Source: Clostridiaceae bacterium (GTDB lineage: Bacteria; Bacillota_A; Clostridia; Clostridiales; Clostridiaceae). Taken from it: a DNA stretch of 64,000 nucleotides. Of the stretch, positions 53,429 to 60,282 are shown one piece after another. The position numbers and the translations under genes were made by a program. The notes below the pieces were generated by a model, which did no database searches, was not told the origin of the DNA, and saw only the letters and a list, made by a program, of their open reading frames with translations. The stretch spans positions 1 through 64,000 of the forward strand of contig JAQSXU010000021.1 in assembly GCA_029256485.1 (NCBI GenBank). Direction: 5' to 3'. The first letter of the stretch is position 1. Every line of letters starts with the position of its first letter.

Positions 53429-55129
53429 ATGGTAATAGAAGCCATACAACATATAAGCGACAGCAGCTATGCATATGCAGTTGGCGAAAATTCATTGATG
53501 ATTAAAATAAGAGTTAAAAAAGCGGATGTGGAAAGCGTAAATTTGTACTATGGAGATAGGTATGAAACTTCTAAAGAAATTACTATGTACAAAACAGAAA
53601 TGGATATTTCCTATTCTGATGATTTATTTGACTATTATGAGGCTAACATTAGCCCAGGCTTTAATAGAATAGGATATTATTTTGAAATTATAGACTGTAA
53701 TGAAACTATAATATATTCACAGGGAAGATTCTTAAATAAACCTCCAAAGGAAAGAAATCAGTTATTTATGTTTTCATATATATGCAGGGCAGATATATAT
53801 GAAGGATACAAGTGGTGGCAGGATATGGTGGTGTACCAAATCTTTATAGACAGATTCTACAAAGATGGAATTGATGAAAGCTGGTACAGGATTCCTACTT
53901 CCACCGATATTTATGGGGGCAATCTTAAAGGAATATTAGATAAACTCAGTTATGTAACGGAACTGGGAGGTAACTGTATATATTTGACACCTATATTTGA
54001 GTCCCCAACCTGTCATAAATATGATACAGTGGATTATTATAAAGTAGACAGTAATTTTGGAGATGAAAAAATTTTAAAAGAATTAATAGATGAGTGTCAT
54101 AGTAAAGGAATTAAGGTTATTTTTGATGCCGTATTTAATCATACCAGCAATGAGTTTTTTGCATTTAAAGATGCAATTGAAAAAGGAAAAAAATCTAAAT
54201 ACTATAACTGGTATTTGTTTAAAGATAATAATGATTATGAATGCTTTGCTTCTTCAAAAACTATGCCAAAACTTAATACAGCCTGCAAAGAAGCTGCTCA
54301 ATATGCAATAGATGTAGCAAAATATTGGATTGAAAAATTCGACATTGATGGCTGGAGACTGGATGTGGCCAATGAAATAGATCATAAATTTTGGAGAACA
54401 TTTAGGGAGCAGGTTAAAAGCGTTAAAAATGATGCCTTCATAGTTGGTGAAGTGTGGGATGGAGGAGAAAGCTATCTCAATGGAGACCAATATGATTCTG
54501 TTATGAATTATCCTTACATGTATGCTTTAATAAATTACTTTGGTAAAGAAAATATGAGTTTAAATGAATTTAACGAATATATAAACAATCTTTTCATCAG
54601 ATATAAAAAGCCAATAAGAAATCAAATGCTGAATCTTATTGACAGTCATGATACCAGCAGATTTCTTTATGAAGCAGGTGAGAATATAGAAAAGTTGAAG
54701 ATGGCTGTATTCTTTCAGATGACTTCCATAGGCATACCTATGATATATTATGGAGATGAATTAGGTACAACGGGTGGAAATGAGCCCGATTGCAGAAGGA
54801 CAATAAATTTTCAAGATGGTAACAAGGAACTCTTTAAGTACTATAAAAAGCTTATATCAATTAGAAGAAATAGTGATGCATTAATGCAGGGTGAGTTTAA
54901 AGCAGTCTATTTAAATAAAAATGTTTATGCATATAAAAGATTTACAGCTAATGAGGAAATAATATGTATTTTTAATAACAGCAATGACTCAAGTACCATA
55001 ATATTAGATATAAATGGAAGTAATGTATTTGATTTATATAATAATAGGGAATATGATATAGATTATAATAAATTAATTCTTGATCTAAAGCCACTTGATA
55101 GATGTATATTAAAAATACAAAAATCCTAA
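53429..55129 (+). CDS. GH13 alpha-glucosidase/cyclomaltodextrinase (neopullulanase-like)
   Basis: A 566-residue cytoplasmic enzyme that hydrolyses imported malto-oligosaccharides. An N-terminal beta domain (about 1-125) precedes the barrel. Asp312 in DGWRLDVANE is the nucleophile, Glu341 in IVGEVWDGG the acid-base and Asp408 in LIDSHDTSR the stabiliser; DAVFNHTSNEF is conserved region I. The N-terminal domain and MVVYQIFIDRF mark the cyclomaltodextrinase / neopullulanase group. There is no signal peptide. GGAGGGG precedes ATG 53429. Confidence 0.9.
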   Translation: MVIEAIQHISDSSYAYAVGENSLMIKIRVKKADVESVNLYYGDRYETSKEITMYKTEMDISYSDDLFDYYEANISPGFNRIGYYFEIIDCNETIIYSQGRFLNKPPKERNQLFMFSYICRADIYEGYKWWQDMVVYQIFIDRFYKDGIDESWYRIPTSTDIYGGNLKGILDKLSYVTELGGNCIYLTPIFESPTCHKYDTVDYYKVDSNFGDEKILKELIDECHSKGIKVIFDAVFNHTSNEFFAFKDAIEKGKKSKYYNWYLFKDNNDYECFASSKTMPKLNTACKEAAQYAIDVAKYWIEKFDIDGWRLDVANEIDHKFWRTFREQVKSVKNDAFIVGEVWDGGESYLNGDQYDSVMNYPYMYALINYFGKENMSLNEFNEYINNLFIRYKKPIRNQMLNLIDSHDTSRFLYEAGENIEKLKMAVFFQMTSIGIPMIYYGDELGTTGGNEPDCRRTINFQDGNKELFKYYKKLISIRRNSDALMQGEFKAVYLNKNVYAYKRFTANEEIICIFNNSNDSSTIILDINGSNVFDLYNNREYDIDYNKLILDLKPLDRCILKIQKS

Positions 55130-55184
55130 TATATTTTATTGGCTTTCAGACGGAATGCTGAATACTTTAGGGAGAAATATGTAA

Positions 55185-55523
55185 ATGAACATTCAAATTT
55201 TTGGCACTAAAAAATGCTTTAATACTAAGAAAGCTGAAAGATATTTTAAGGAAAGAAAAATTAAATATCAATTTATTGATTTGAATGAAAAAGCTTTAAG
55301 CAAGGGAGAACTGCAGAGTGTTAGGTCTGGGGTGGGTTTATCTAACCTTATTAATAGTGAAGCAAAGGAATATACTCTGTTAAATCTAGAACACATAAGA
55401 GATGCAGGTATAAGAGAAGAAATATTATTAAATAATCCTAAACTTTATAGAACTCCAATTGTACGCAATGGCAAACAGGCTACCGTAGGCTATGAGCCAG
55501 AAATTTGGAAACAATGGAAATAG
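55185..55523 (+). CDS. ArsC/Spx-family thioredoxin-fold protein
   Basis: A 112-residue protein. GTKKCFNTKKAERYFKERKI has the single N-terminal active-site cysteine (Cys11) of the ArsC family, with no CxxC as Spx would have. The end, PKLYRTPIVRNGKQATVGYE, supplies the conserved arginine and proline loop. Family members reduce arsenate or bind RNA polymerase; no arsenic-resistance genes are near, so arsenate reduction is unproven. The ribosome site is weak (GGGAG at some distance). It follows the GH13 gene by 55 bases. Confidence 0.8.
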   Translation: MNIQIFGTKKCFNTKKAERYFKERKIKYQFIDLNEKALSKGELQSVRSGVGLSNLINSEAKEYTLLNLEHIRDAGIREEILLNNPKLYRTPIVRNGKQATVGYEPEIWKQWK

Positions 55524-55530
55524 TACTGAA

Positions 55531-55655
55531 AATAACAAAGAATAAAGATTAAATATGGATAGTTTTGACTTTTGGCAAAACTTTAAAATGATGATTTTCG
55601 GCTTTAAGCCGAAAATCATCATTATTTGTTATCTGTTATTTAATCTTTGATATTT
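55531..55655. repeat. Palindromic MITE-like element, copy 1
   Basis: AATAACAAAG and AAAGATTAAATA on the left and ATTTGTTAT and TTTAATCTTTGAT on the right are inverted arms. Inside are a TTTTG/CAAAA hairpin and a long palindrome (55587-55623) containing GATTTTC and GAAAATCATCA. The same arms, order and inner words occur at 59973-60096, with different loop sequences. It may also end transcription of the arsC-like gene. Confidence 0.6.
55587..55623. terminator. Near-perfect palindrome, bidirectional terminator
   Basis: An 18-bp stem beginning AATGATGATTTTCGGCTT with almost no loop; followed by ATTTGTTAT rather than a pure T run. Confidence 0.6.
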
Positions 55656-55662
55656 AGTATGA

Positions 55663-55977
55663 TTAGTAGCATATAAAGCAATGAATATTTTCTAAAGGAA
55701 GTATATAATATGTCCATTTAGCATTGTTCCAAATCCATACATAAATATAATTATTCCTCACCAATATAGGTACAGACCAAAATTCTGTACCATTATTCAA
55801 CCAAAGATACGTATATTTTTTCATGCAGTGATGTATTGTTGATTGGTTAATAATAGTTGTACCTGGTGTTTTTGTGTTACCAAGAGCTTTTGCTTTATAT
55901 ATAGAAGGAATAAAGTTAGGCGGGTTCCAGTATAAAAGTCCTTTTACAGAAGGTTTACTAACCTTTGGACTGCAACC
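55663..55977 (-). pseudogene. Aromatic-rich coding remnant lacking a start
   Basis: On the minus strand a frame of about 105 codons is open from 55977 to TAA at 55663. It reads like a real protein: KPSVKGLLYWNPPNFIPSIY, KYTYLWLNNGTEFWSVPILV, NNYIYVWIWNNAKWTYYILP. There is no start codon near its beginning, which follows a TGA, and no ribosome site; the only internal ATG leaves about 51 codons. It is rich in Tyr and Trp, as surface or coat-type proteins are. I do not recognise the family. A 5'-truncated gene is the best reading. Confidence 0.45.
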
Positions 55978-56132
55978 TCACCTATAACCGTAATTGAAAT
56001 AGGGTAAACATTTAATATAAATAACTATTTCCTCCGTAAAACATATTATTATAGATTAATATATGATTGAGAGCTCGATATTTACACTGTATGGTATACT
56101 AAATATGAAATATTAAATTGAAGAGGTGTACT

Positions 56133-56489
56133 TTGAAAAATAAAATTGAACTGATTCAAAATATACTATATACTTTTATGAACTCTCTAGGATATAAAAT
56201 ATACAAGCAATTTAATATTAATTTTTTAAATGCAGGTCAATGCAGCGGTTGTGACACCTGTACCATTCACTCAGGCTGTAAAAATCCTGAAAAAAGGACG
56301 TATTGCATTACTGGTTCAGGAGTTATGCTGGGGGATGTAATTGAAAAGTTATTTCACGAAAAGCTGCAATGGTTTGCTGAAGGCAAACAGCCAAATCAGA
56401 TAATAAAAATAATGGGATTCATATCAGAAGAGAAAAGCGGCTTATTGCTTAATGAATTAAGCAGTATGTTGGAAGATAGCTGCATTTAA
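56133..56489 (+). CDS. Small cysteine-rich protein (DUF2284-like metal-binding)
   Basis: A 118-residue protein from TTG 56133, with GAAGAGGTG just upstream; TTG at 56118 would lie before that site. The core GQCSGCDTCTIHSGCKNPEK resembles the C-terminal Cys cluster of DUF2284 predicted metal-binding proteins, with five closely placed cysteines and one more in YCITGSG. An iron-sulfur cluster or zinc is likely. The 75 residues around it are helical. A hemolysin III-like gene follows 25 bases later and may share the transcript. Family call tentative. Confidence 0.55.
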   Translation: MKNKIELIQNILYTFMNSLGYKIYKQFNINFLNAGQCSGCDTCTIHSGCKNPEKRTYCITGSGVMLGDVIEKLFHEKLQWFAEGKQPNQIIKIMGFISEEKSGLLLNELSSMLEDSCI

Positions 56490-56514
56490 TTCACTAAAAC
56501 AGGAGGATTTCAAA

Positions 56515-57159
56515 ATGGAAGATGGAAACTTTTATACTAAAGGTGAGGAAATAGCTAATGCTGTTACCCATGGAATTGGAGCAGCACTTTCCATAGTTGC
56601 ATTGGTACTGTTAATTGTGTTTGCTGTTAAGTATGGAGATGTTTGGTATGTTGTTAGTTATAGTATATATGGAGCTTCGCTTGTAATTCTATATACTGAA
56701 TCCACACTTTATCACAGCCTTCCGGGGGAAAAAGTAAAAAGGTTGTTTAGAATTTTTGATCATGCATCCATTTACCTGCTTATAGCGGGAACATATACTC
56801 CTTTTGCTCTTACAATTTTAAGAGGACCCTTAGGCTGGACCATATTTGGAGTAGTCTGGGGACTTACTGTAATAGGCATAACTATGAAGGTATTTTTTAC
56901 AGGAAAATTTGAAAAGCTTTCTACAATTATATACATAGGAATGGGCTGGATTATAGTAATAGCTTTAAAGAGAATCATCACATTTGTGCCAATGACTGGA
57001 GTTATACTTTTAATAATAGGGGGAGTTTTGTATACAGGCGGTGCATTTTTGTTTATGAGAGATGATATACCTTATAATCATGCAGTGTGGCATTTATTTG
57101 TAATGGGAGGCAGTGTTTGCCATTTCCTTTGTATTCTCCTTTATGTAATCCCAAATTAA
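56515..57159 (+). CDS. Hemolysin III family membrane protein (PAQR superfamily)
   Basis: A 214-residue protein with seven membrane helices. GEEIANAVTHGIGAALSIVA, TLYHSLPGEKVKRLFRIFDH, YLLIAGTYTPFAL and DIPYNHAVWHLFVMGGSVCH carry the conserved Ser/His/Asp residues of the YqfA/HlyIII and adiponectin-receptor family. Relatives are linked to membrane lipid and fluidity control and may be zinc-dependent hydrolases. The hemolysin name is historical. AGGAGG precedes the ATG. Confidence 0.9.
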   Translation: MEDGNFYTKGEEIANAVTHGIGAALSIVALVLLIVFAVKYGDVWYVVSYSIYGASLVILYTESTLYHSLPGEKVKRLFRIFDHASIYLLIAGTYTPFALTILRGPLGWTIFGVVWGLTVIGITMKVFFTGKFEKLSTIIYIGMGWIIVIALKRIITFVPMTGVILLIIGGVLYTGGAFLFMRDDIPYNHAVWHLFVMGGSVCHFLCILLYVIPN

Positions 57160-57187
57160 AAAAACTTTGAAAATTTTCAAAGTCATG

Positions 57188-57216
57188 TTGACAGAAGTCA
57201 TATATTGTTATATACT
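57188..57216 (+). promoter_or_regulatory. Sigma-A promoter of the lysine transporter operon
   Basis: TTGACA at 57188-57193 and TATACT at 57211-57216 with a 17-base spacer, about 35 bases before the riboswitch. Confidence 0.8.
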
Positions 57217-57250
57217 ATGTGCATAATTTAATAAGACCTCACTTTTTTTT

Positions 57251-57430
57251 AGGTGAGGTAGAGGCGCGATATTTAATAGTTCCTAGGGGAGTTTGAGAAG
57301 CATTGATACTAGGAAGAAGGAAATGTCGCCGAAGCTTATAATATTCTCAGTATTATTTGTTGGGTCTGCAGTTAAGAACTGCAGGACTGTCTCAATAAAC
57401 GACCCGGTTTATTGAGTTGTGCTATCTCAT
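57251..57430 (+). ncRNA. Lysine riboswitch (L box)
   Basis: The 5' arm AGGTGAGGTAGAGGCGCGAT, the later GTCGCCGAAGC, TGGGTCTGCAG/CTGCAGGACTGTC and the closing CTATCTCA match the order of the lysine riboswitch. P1 is TGAGGTAG (57254-57261) with CTATCTCA (57422-57429), one G-U pair included. A separate hairpin CCTCAC/GTGAGG just upstream could hold the P1 5' arm when lysine is low. A terminator at 57472 follows. It turns the operon off when lysine is plentiful and so names the transporter's substrate. Confidence 0.88.
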
Positions 57431-57471
57431 TTGGGAAAAGAAGGGGTTTTGGGTTTTTTTGTGCATATAAG

Positions 57472-57499
57472 GACCAAAGCTTGCTTTAGGTCTTTTTTT
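57472..57499 (+). terminator. Riboswitch-controlled terminator
   Basis: GACCAAAGC pairs with GCTTTAGGTC (one bulged A) before seven T. It lies between the L box and the first gene, where the expression platform should be. Confidence 0.75.
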
Positions 57500-57538
57500 A
57501 TTGCAAAAAAACAACTAATTAAAGGAGGATTAATAATA

Positions 57539-58369
57539 ATGAGAAAAAAATTATCAATATTTGTTACTATGTTTTTATCAGCTGCAGTTTTATTAACAGG
57601 GTGTGGAAAAAGTACTGGTTCAAAACAGGCAAAAGAAGATACCTTTAAGGTAGGAATGGAGGCTGGATATGCACCATTTAACTGGACTCAAAACAATGAC
57701 TCAAATGGCGCTGTTAAAATTGAAGGCAGTTCAGAATATGCAGGAGGGTATGATATAGAAATTGCAAAGAAAATAGCAGCAGGTTTAGGAAAAAAATTAG
57801 TTGTAGTTAAAACTGAATGGGACGGACTTGTTCCAGCTGTAACATCTGGAAAGATAGATGCAATCATAGCAGGCATGTCACCAACAGCTGAGCGTAAAAA
57901 GACAATTGATTTTTCAGATAGATACTATAAATCAGATTTAGTTATGGTAGTAAAAAAAGGCGGAAAGTATGATGGAGCAACTTCTATTCAGGATTTTAAG
58001 GGAGCAAAAATTACTGCTCAGCTGAATACATTCCATTACACTGTTATTGATCAGATCAAAGGTGTGAATAAGCAGACAGCTATGGATAATTTCCCAGCAA
58101 TGAGAGTAGCGCTTCAATCAGGAGTAATTGACGGATATATATCAGAACGTCCAGAAGGCGTAAGTGCTGAAACAGCTAACAATAGCTTTAAAATGGTAGA
58201 GTTTAAGGATGGATTTACTACTTCAGAGGAAGATACTTCTATTGCAGTAGGTGTGGCAAAGGGCAGTGATTTAACTGCAAAAATTAATAAAATACTATCA
58301 GGTATATCAGAAGAACAACGTAAGACAATTATGGATACTGCTATAAAGAATCAACCAGCAGCTAAATAG
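57539..58369 (+). CDS. Lysine-type amino acid ABC transporter, binding lipoprotein
   Basis: A 276-residue family 3 solute-binding protein starting at ATG 57539 after AAAGGAGG; an earlier in-frame ATG at 57419 lies inside the riboswitch and is not a start. The lipobox is LLTGC. KVGMEAGYAPFNW, GGYDIEIAKKIAAGLGKKLV and GMSPTAERKKTIDFSDRYY are the standard polar amino acid-binding motifs. The riboswitch makes lysine the likely ligand, perhaps with other basic amino acids. Confidence 0.9.
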   Translation: MRKKLSIFVTMFLSAAVLLTGCGKSTGSKQAKEDTFKVGMEAGYAPFNWTQNNDSNGAVKIEGSSEYAGGYDIEIAKKIAAGLGKKLVVVKTEWDGLVPAVTSGKIDAIIAGMSPTAERKKTIDFSDRYYKSDLVMVVKKGGKYDGATSIQDFKGAKITAQLNTFHYTVIDQIKGVNKQTAMDNFPAMRVALQSGVIDGYISERPEGVSAETANNSFKMVEFKDGFTTSEEDTSIAVGVAKGSDLTAKINKILSGISEEQRKTIMDTAIKNQPAAK

Positions 58370-58376
58370 TTTTATT

Positions 58377-58410
58377 AAAAATCCAATGTTTTGTAAAACA
58401 TTGGGTTTTA
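58377..58410 (+). terminator. Attenuating hairpin between binding protein and permease
   Basis: AAAATCCAATGTTTT pairs, with one mismatch, with AAAACATTGGGTTTT over a two-base loop. It probably lowers permease expression relative to the binding protein. Confidence 0.6.
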
Positions 58411-58425
58411 TAAATGGAGGAAAAT

Positions 58426-59193
58426 ATGAATTTAGAATGGATAATAAAAATTGTTTCAAATGATTGGCCCATGTTTCTTCGTGGTGCAGGTATGACACTC
58501 CTTATATCAATTATTGGTACTGTTTTGGGTTTTATCATTGGTTTAATAATAGGTGTGGTAAGAACTATTCCAATGCCTGAAAAAGGAATAAAGAGATTAA
58601 TTCTTAAGATTATTAATATTATTTTATTTGTTTATATAGAAATATTCAGGGGAACTCCTATGATTGTACAAGCTATGGTAATTTATTATGGTTCTGCTAT
58701 GGCTTTTGGCATTGATATGAATAGATTATATGCAGCAATACTTATAGTATCAGTAAATACAGGTGCTTATATGTCAGAAATTGTCCGCGGGGGTATAGTT
58801 TCCATTGATAAAGGACAATTTGAAGCAGCTGAGGCAATAGGTATGAATCACTTTCAAACAATGACAAATGTTGTGCTGCCGCAGGCAGTACGTAACATTT
58901 TACCTGCTACAGGTAATGAATTTGTTATAAATATAAAGGATACTTCAGTTCTTAATGTAATTTCCGTAACAGAATTATACTTCCAGACAAAATCAGTTGC
59001 TGGAAACAATTTCAGATATTTTGAATCATTTTTTGTAGCATGTGTTCTTTATTTTATAATGACCTTTACTGTAACAAGAATTTTACGTTACTGTGAAAGA
59101 AAATTGGATGGACCTGAAAACTATATAATGTATGCTAATCAGATGCAGGTTGAAACACCTGAAGGTATGTTGAAAAGAACTGAAAATATTTAA
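58426..59193 (+). CDS. Lysine-type amino acid ABC transporter, permease
   Basis: A 255-residue HisM/GlnP-type permease with five membrane helices. GRGAGMTLLISIIGT-like text (here FLRGAGMTLLISIIGTVLGF) opens it, EIFRGTPMIVQAMVIYYG follows, and QFEAAEAIGMNHFQTMTNVV is the EAA loop. GGAGG lies before ATG 58426. The ATPase gene is 17 bases on. A homodimer of this permease is expected, since only one permease gene is present. Confidence 0.9.
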   Translation: MNLEWIIKIVSNDWPMFLRGAGMTLLISIIGTVLGFIIGLIIGVVRTIPMPEKGIKRLILKIINIILFVYIEIFRGTPMIVQAMVIYYGSAMAFGIDMNRLYAAILIVSVNTGAYMSEIVRGGIVSIDKGQFEAAEAIGMNHFQTMTNVVLPQAVRNILPATGNEFVINIKDTSVLNVISVTELYFQTKSVAGNNFRYFESFFVACVLYFIMTFTVTRILRYCERKLDGPENYIMYANQMQVETPEGMLKRTENI

Positions 59194-59210
59194 GAGAGGG
59201 AGGGTAACAT

Positions 59211-59951
59211 ATGGAAAAGGTAATTGAAATTAAGCACTTAAGCAAATCTTTTGGAAATCATGAAGTTTTAAAAGACATTGATTTTTCAGTGAATAAAGGA
59301 GAAGTAGTTTCTATCATTGGATCATCTGGATCTGGAAAATCCACCCTTCTTCGCTGTATTAATCTTTTAGAAAAGCCAAGCGGTGGCGAAATAATTTATA
59401 ATGGAGAAAATATTTTAGATGACAAACATGATATTTATTCATATCGCACAAGGCTAGGAATGGTGTTCCAGCAATTTAATTTATTTAATAATCATAATGT
59501 CTTAAGCAATTGTGTGGTAGGGCAAATGAAAGTGCTAAAACGCTCGAAAGAAGAGGCTGAAAAGGTTGCAATGAAATATTTAAAAGTGGTTGGTATGGAA
59601 CAGTATATAAATGCAAAGCCAAAGCAGCTGTCGGGTGGACAAAAACAGCGTGTGGCTATTGCCAGAGCCCTTTCTATGGAACCAGACGTTATGTTGTTTG
59701 ATGAACCAACATCAGCTCTTGATCCAGAAATGGTTGGAGAAGTCCTTAAGGTTATGAAGGAACTAGCTCAATCCGGGCTTACTATGTTAGTAGTAACCCA
59801 TGAAATGGGATTTGCAAAAGAAGTGTCCCGCCGAGTGGTATTTATGGATAAGGGGGTTATCGCAGAAGAAGGTGCTCCTGAGCAAATTTTTAATAACCCA
59901 ATACAAGAACGAACAAGAGAATTTTTAAAACGCACATTAAACAAGATCTAA
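59211..59951 (+). CDS. Lysine-type amino acid ABC transporter, ATP-binding protein
   Basis: A 246-residue GlnQ/HisP-type ATPase. Walker [22 protein letters not shown]-loop [10 protein letters not shown], signature [15 protein letters not shown], Walker [20 protein letters not shown] and switch [16 protein letters not shown] are all present. It is the last gene of the lysine-riboswitch operon and ends inside a terminator hairpin. AGAGGGAGGG precedes the start. Confidence 0.93.
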   Translation: MEKVIEIKHLSKSFGNHEVLKDIDFSVNKGEVVSIIGSSGSGKSTLLRCINLLEKPSGGEIIYNGENILDDKHDIYSYRTRLGMVFQQFNLFNNHNVLSNCVVGQMKVLKRSKEEAEKVAMKYLKVVGMEQYINAKPKQLSGGQKQRVAIARALSMEPDVMLFDEPTSALDPEMVGEVLKVMKELAQSGLTMLVVTHEMGFAKEVSRRVVFMDKGVIAEEGAPEQIFNNPIQERTREFLKRTLNKI

Positions 59952-59970
59952 GCTCTGCTTAGATCTTGTT
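59940..59970 (+). terminator. Terminator covering the ATPase stop codon
   Basis: AACAAGATCTAAGC pairs with GCTTAGATCTTGTT around TCT; the TAA codon at 59949-59951 is in the left arm. Confidence 0.75.
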
Positions 59971-59972
59971 CA

Positions 59973-60096
59973 AATAACAAAGATTAAATAACAAAGATTA
60001 AATAAGGTAGGTTTTGCCATTGGGCAAAACCTGAATTTTAGATTTTCTGCTTGCAGAAAATCATCAATATTTGTTATTTATTCTTTAATCTTTAAT
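59973..60096. repeat. Palindromic MITE-like element, copy 2
   Basis: The left side has a 14-base tandem repeat, AATAACAAAGATTA at 59973-59986 and 59987-60000. Then GTTTTGCC/GGGCAAAAC and GATTTTCTGC/GCAGAAAATC hairpins, and the right arm ATTTGTTATTT with TTTAATCTTT. The order of words is that of copy 1 at 55531-55655. The rest of the 331-base gap holds a cre site and plain AT-rich DNA. Confidence 0.6.
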
Positions 60097-60215
60097 AAAT
60101 TGGATCAAAGGTACTTAATATTTTTATGTATTTTGCTTATTTAAAGGATTTATTTAAATTTACATTTATTTGTATAGGAGTTATAATTAATTTGATATGG
60201 TAATTTAAACATATT

Positions 60216-60229
60216 TGAAAACGATTTCA
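60216..60229 (+). promoter_or_regulatory. CcpA cre site
   Basis: TGAAAACGATTTCA fits the consensus TGWAANCGNTNWCA at every position. It lies 54 bases before the acetoacetyl-CoA synthetase ATG, within the likely promoter or early transcript, so CcpA would repress the gene when preferred sugars are present. Confidence 0.7.
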
Positions 60230-60282
60230 AAAAGGTTGGATATTTATAATTCCAACGTAAAATTAGGGGGAGTGATAAAAAT

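Noticed and set aside
55185..55523. Spx-type global regulator
   Set aside because: Only one active-site cysteine (CFNT) is present instead of CxxC, so ArsC-like is the safer call.
56515..57159. A true haemolysin
   Set aside because: The seven-helix PAQR fold and conserved His/Asp residues point to a membrane lipid-related protein; the name is historical.
57419..57538. Upstream start of the lysine-binding protein
   Set aside because: The ATG at 57419 lies inside the riboswitch and its 40 extra residues would precede a normal signal peptide; ATG 57539 has AAAGGAGG.
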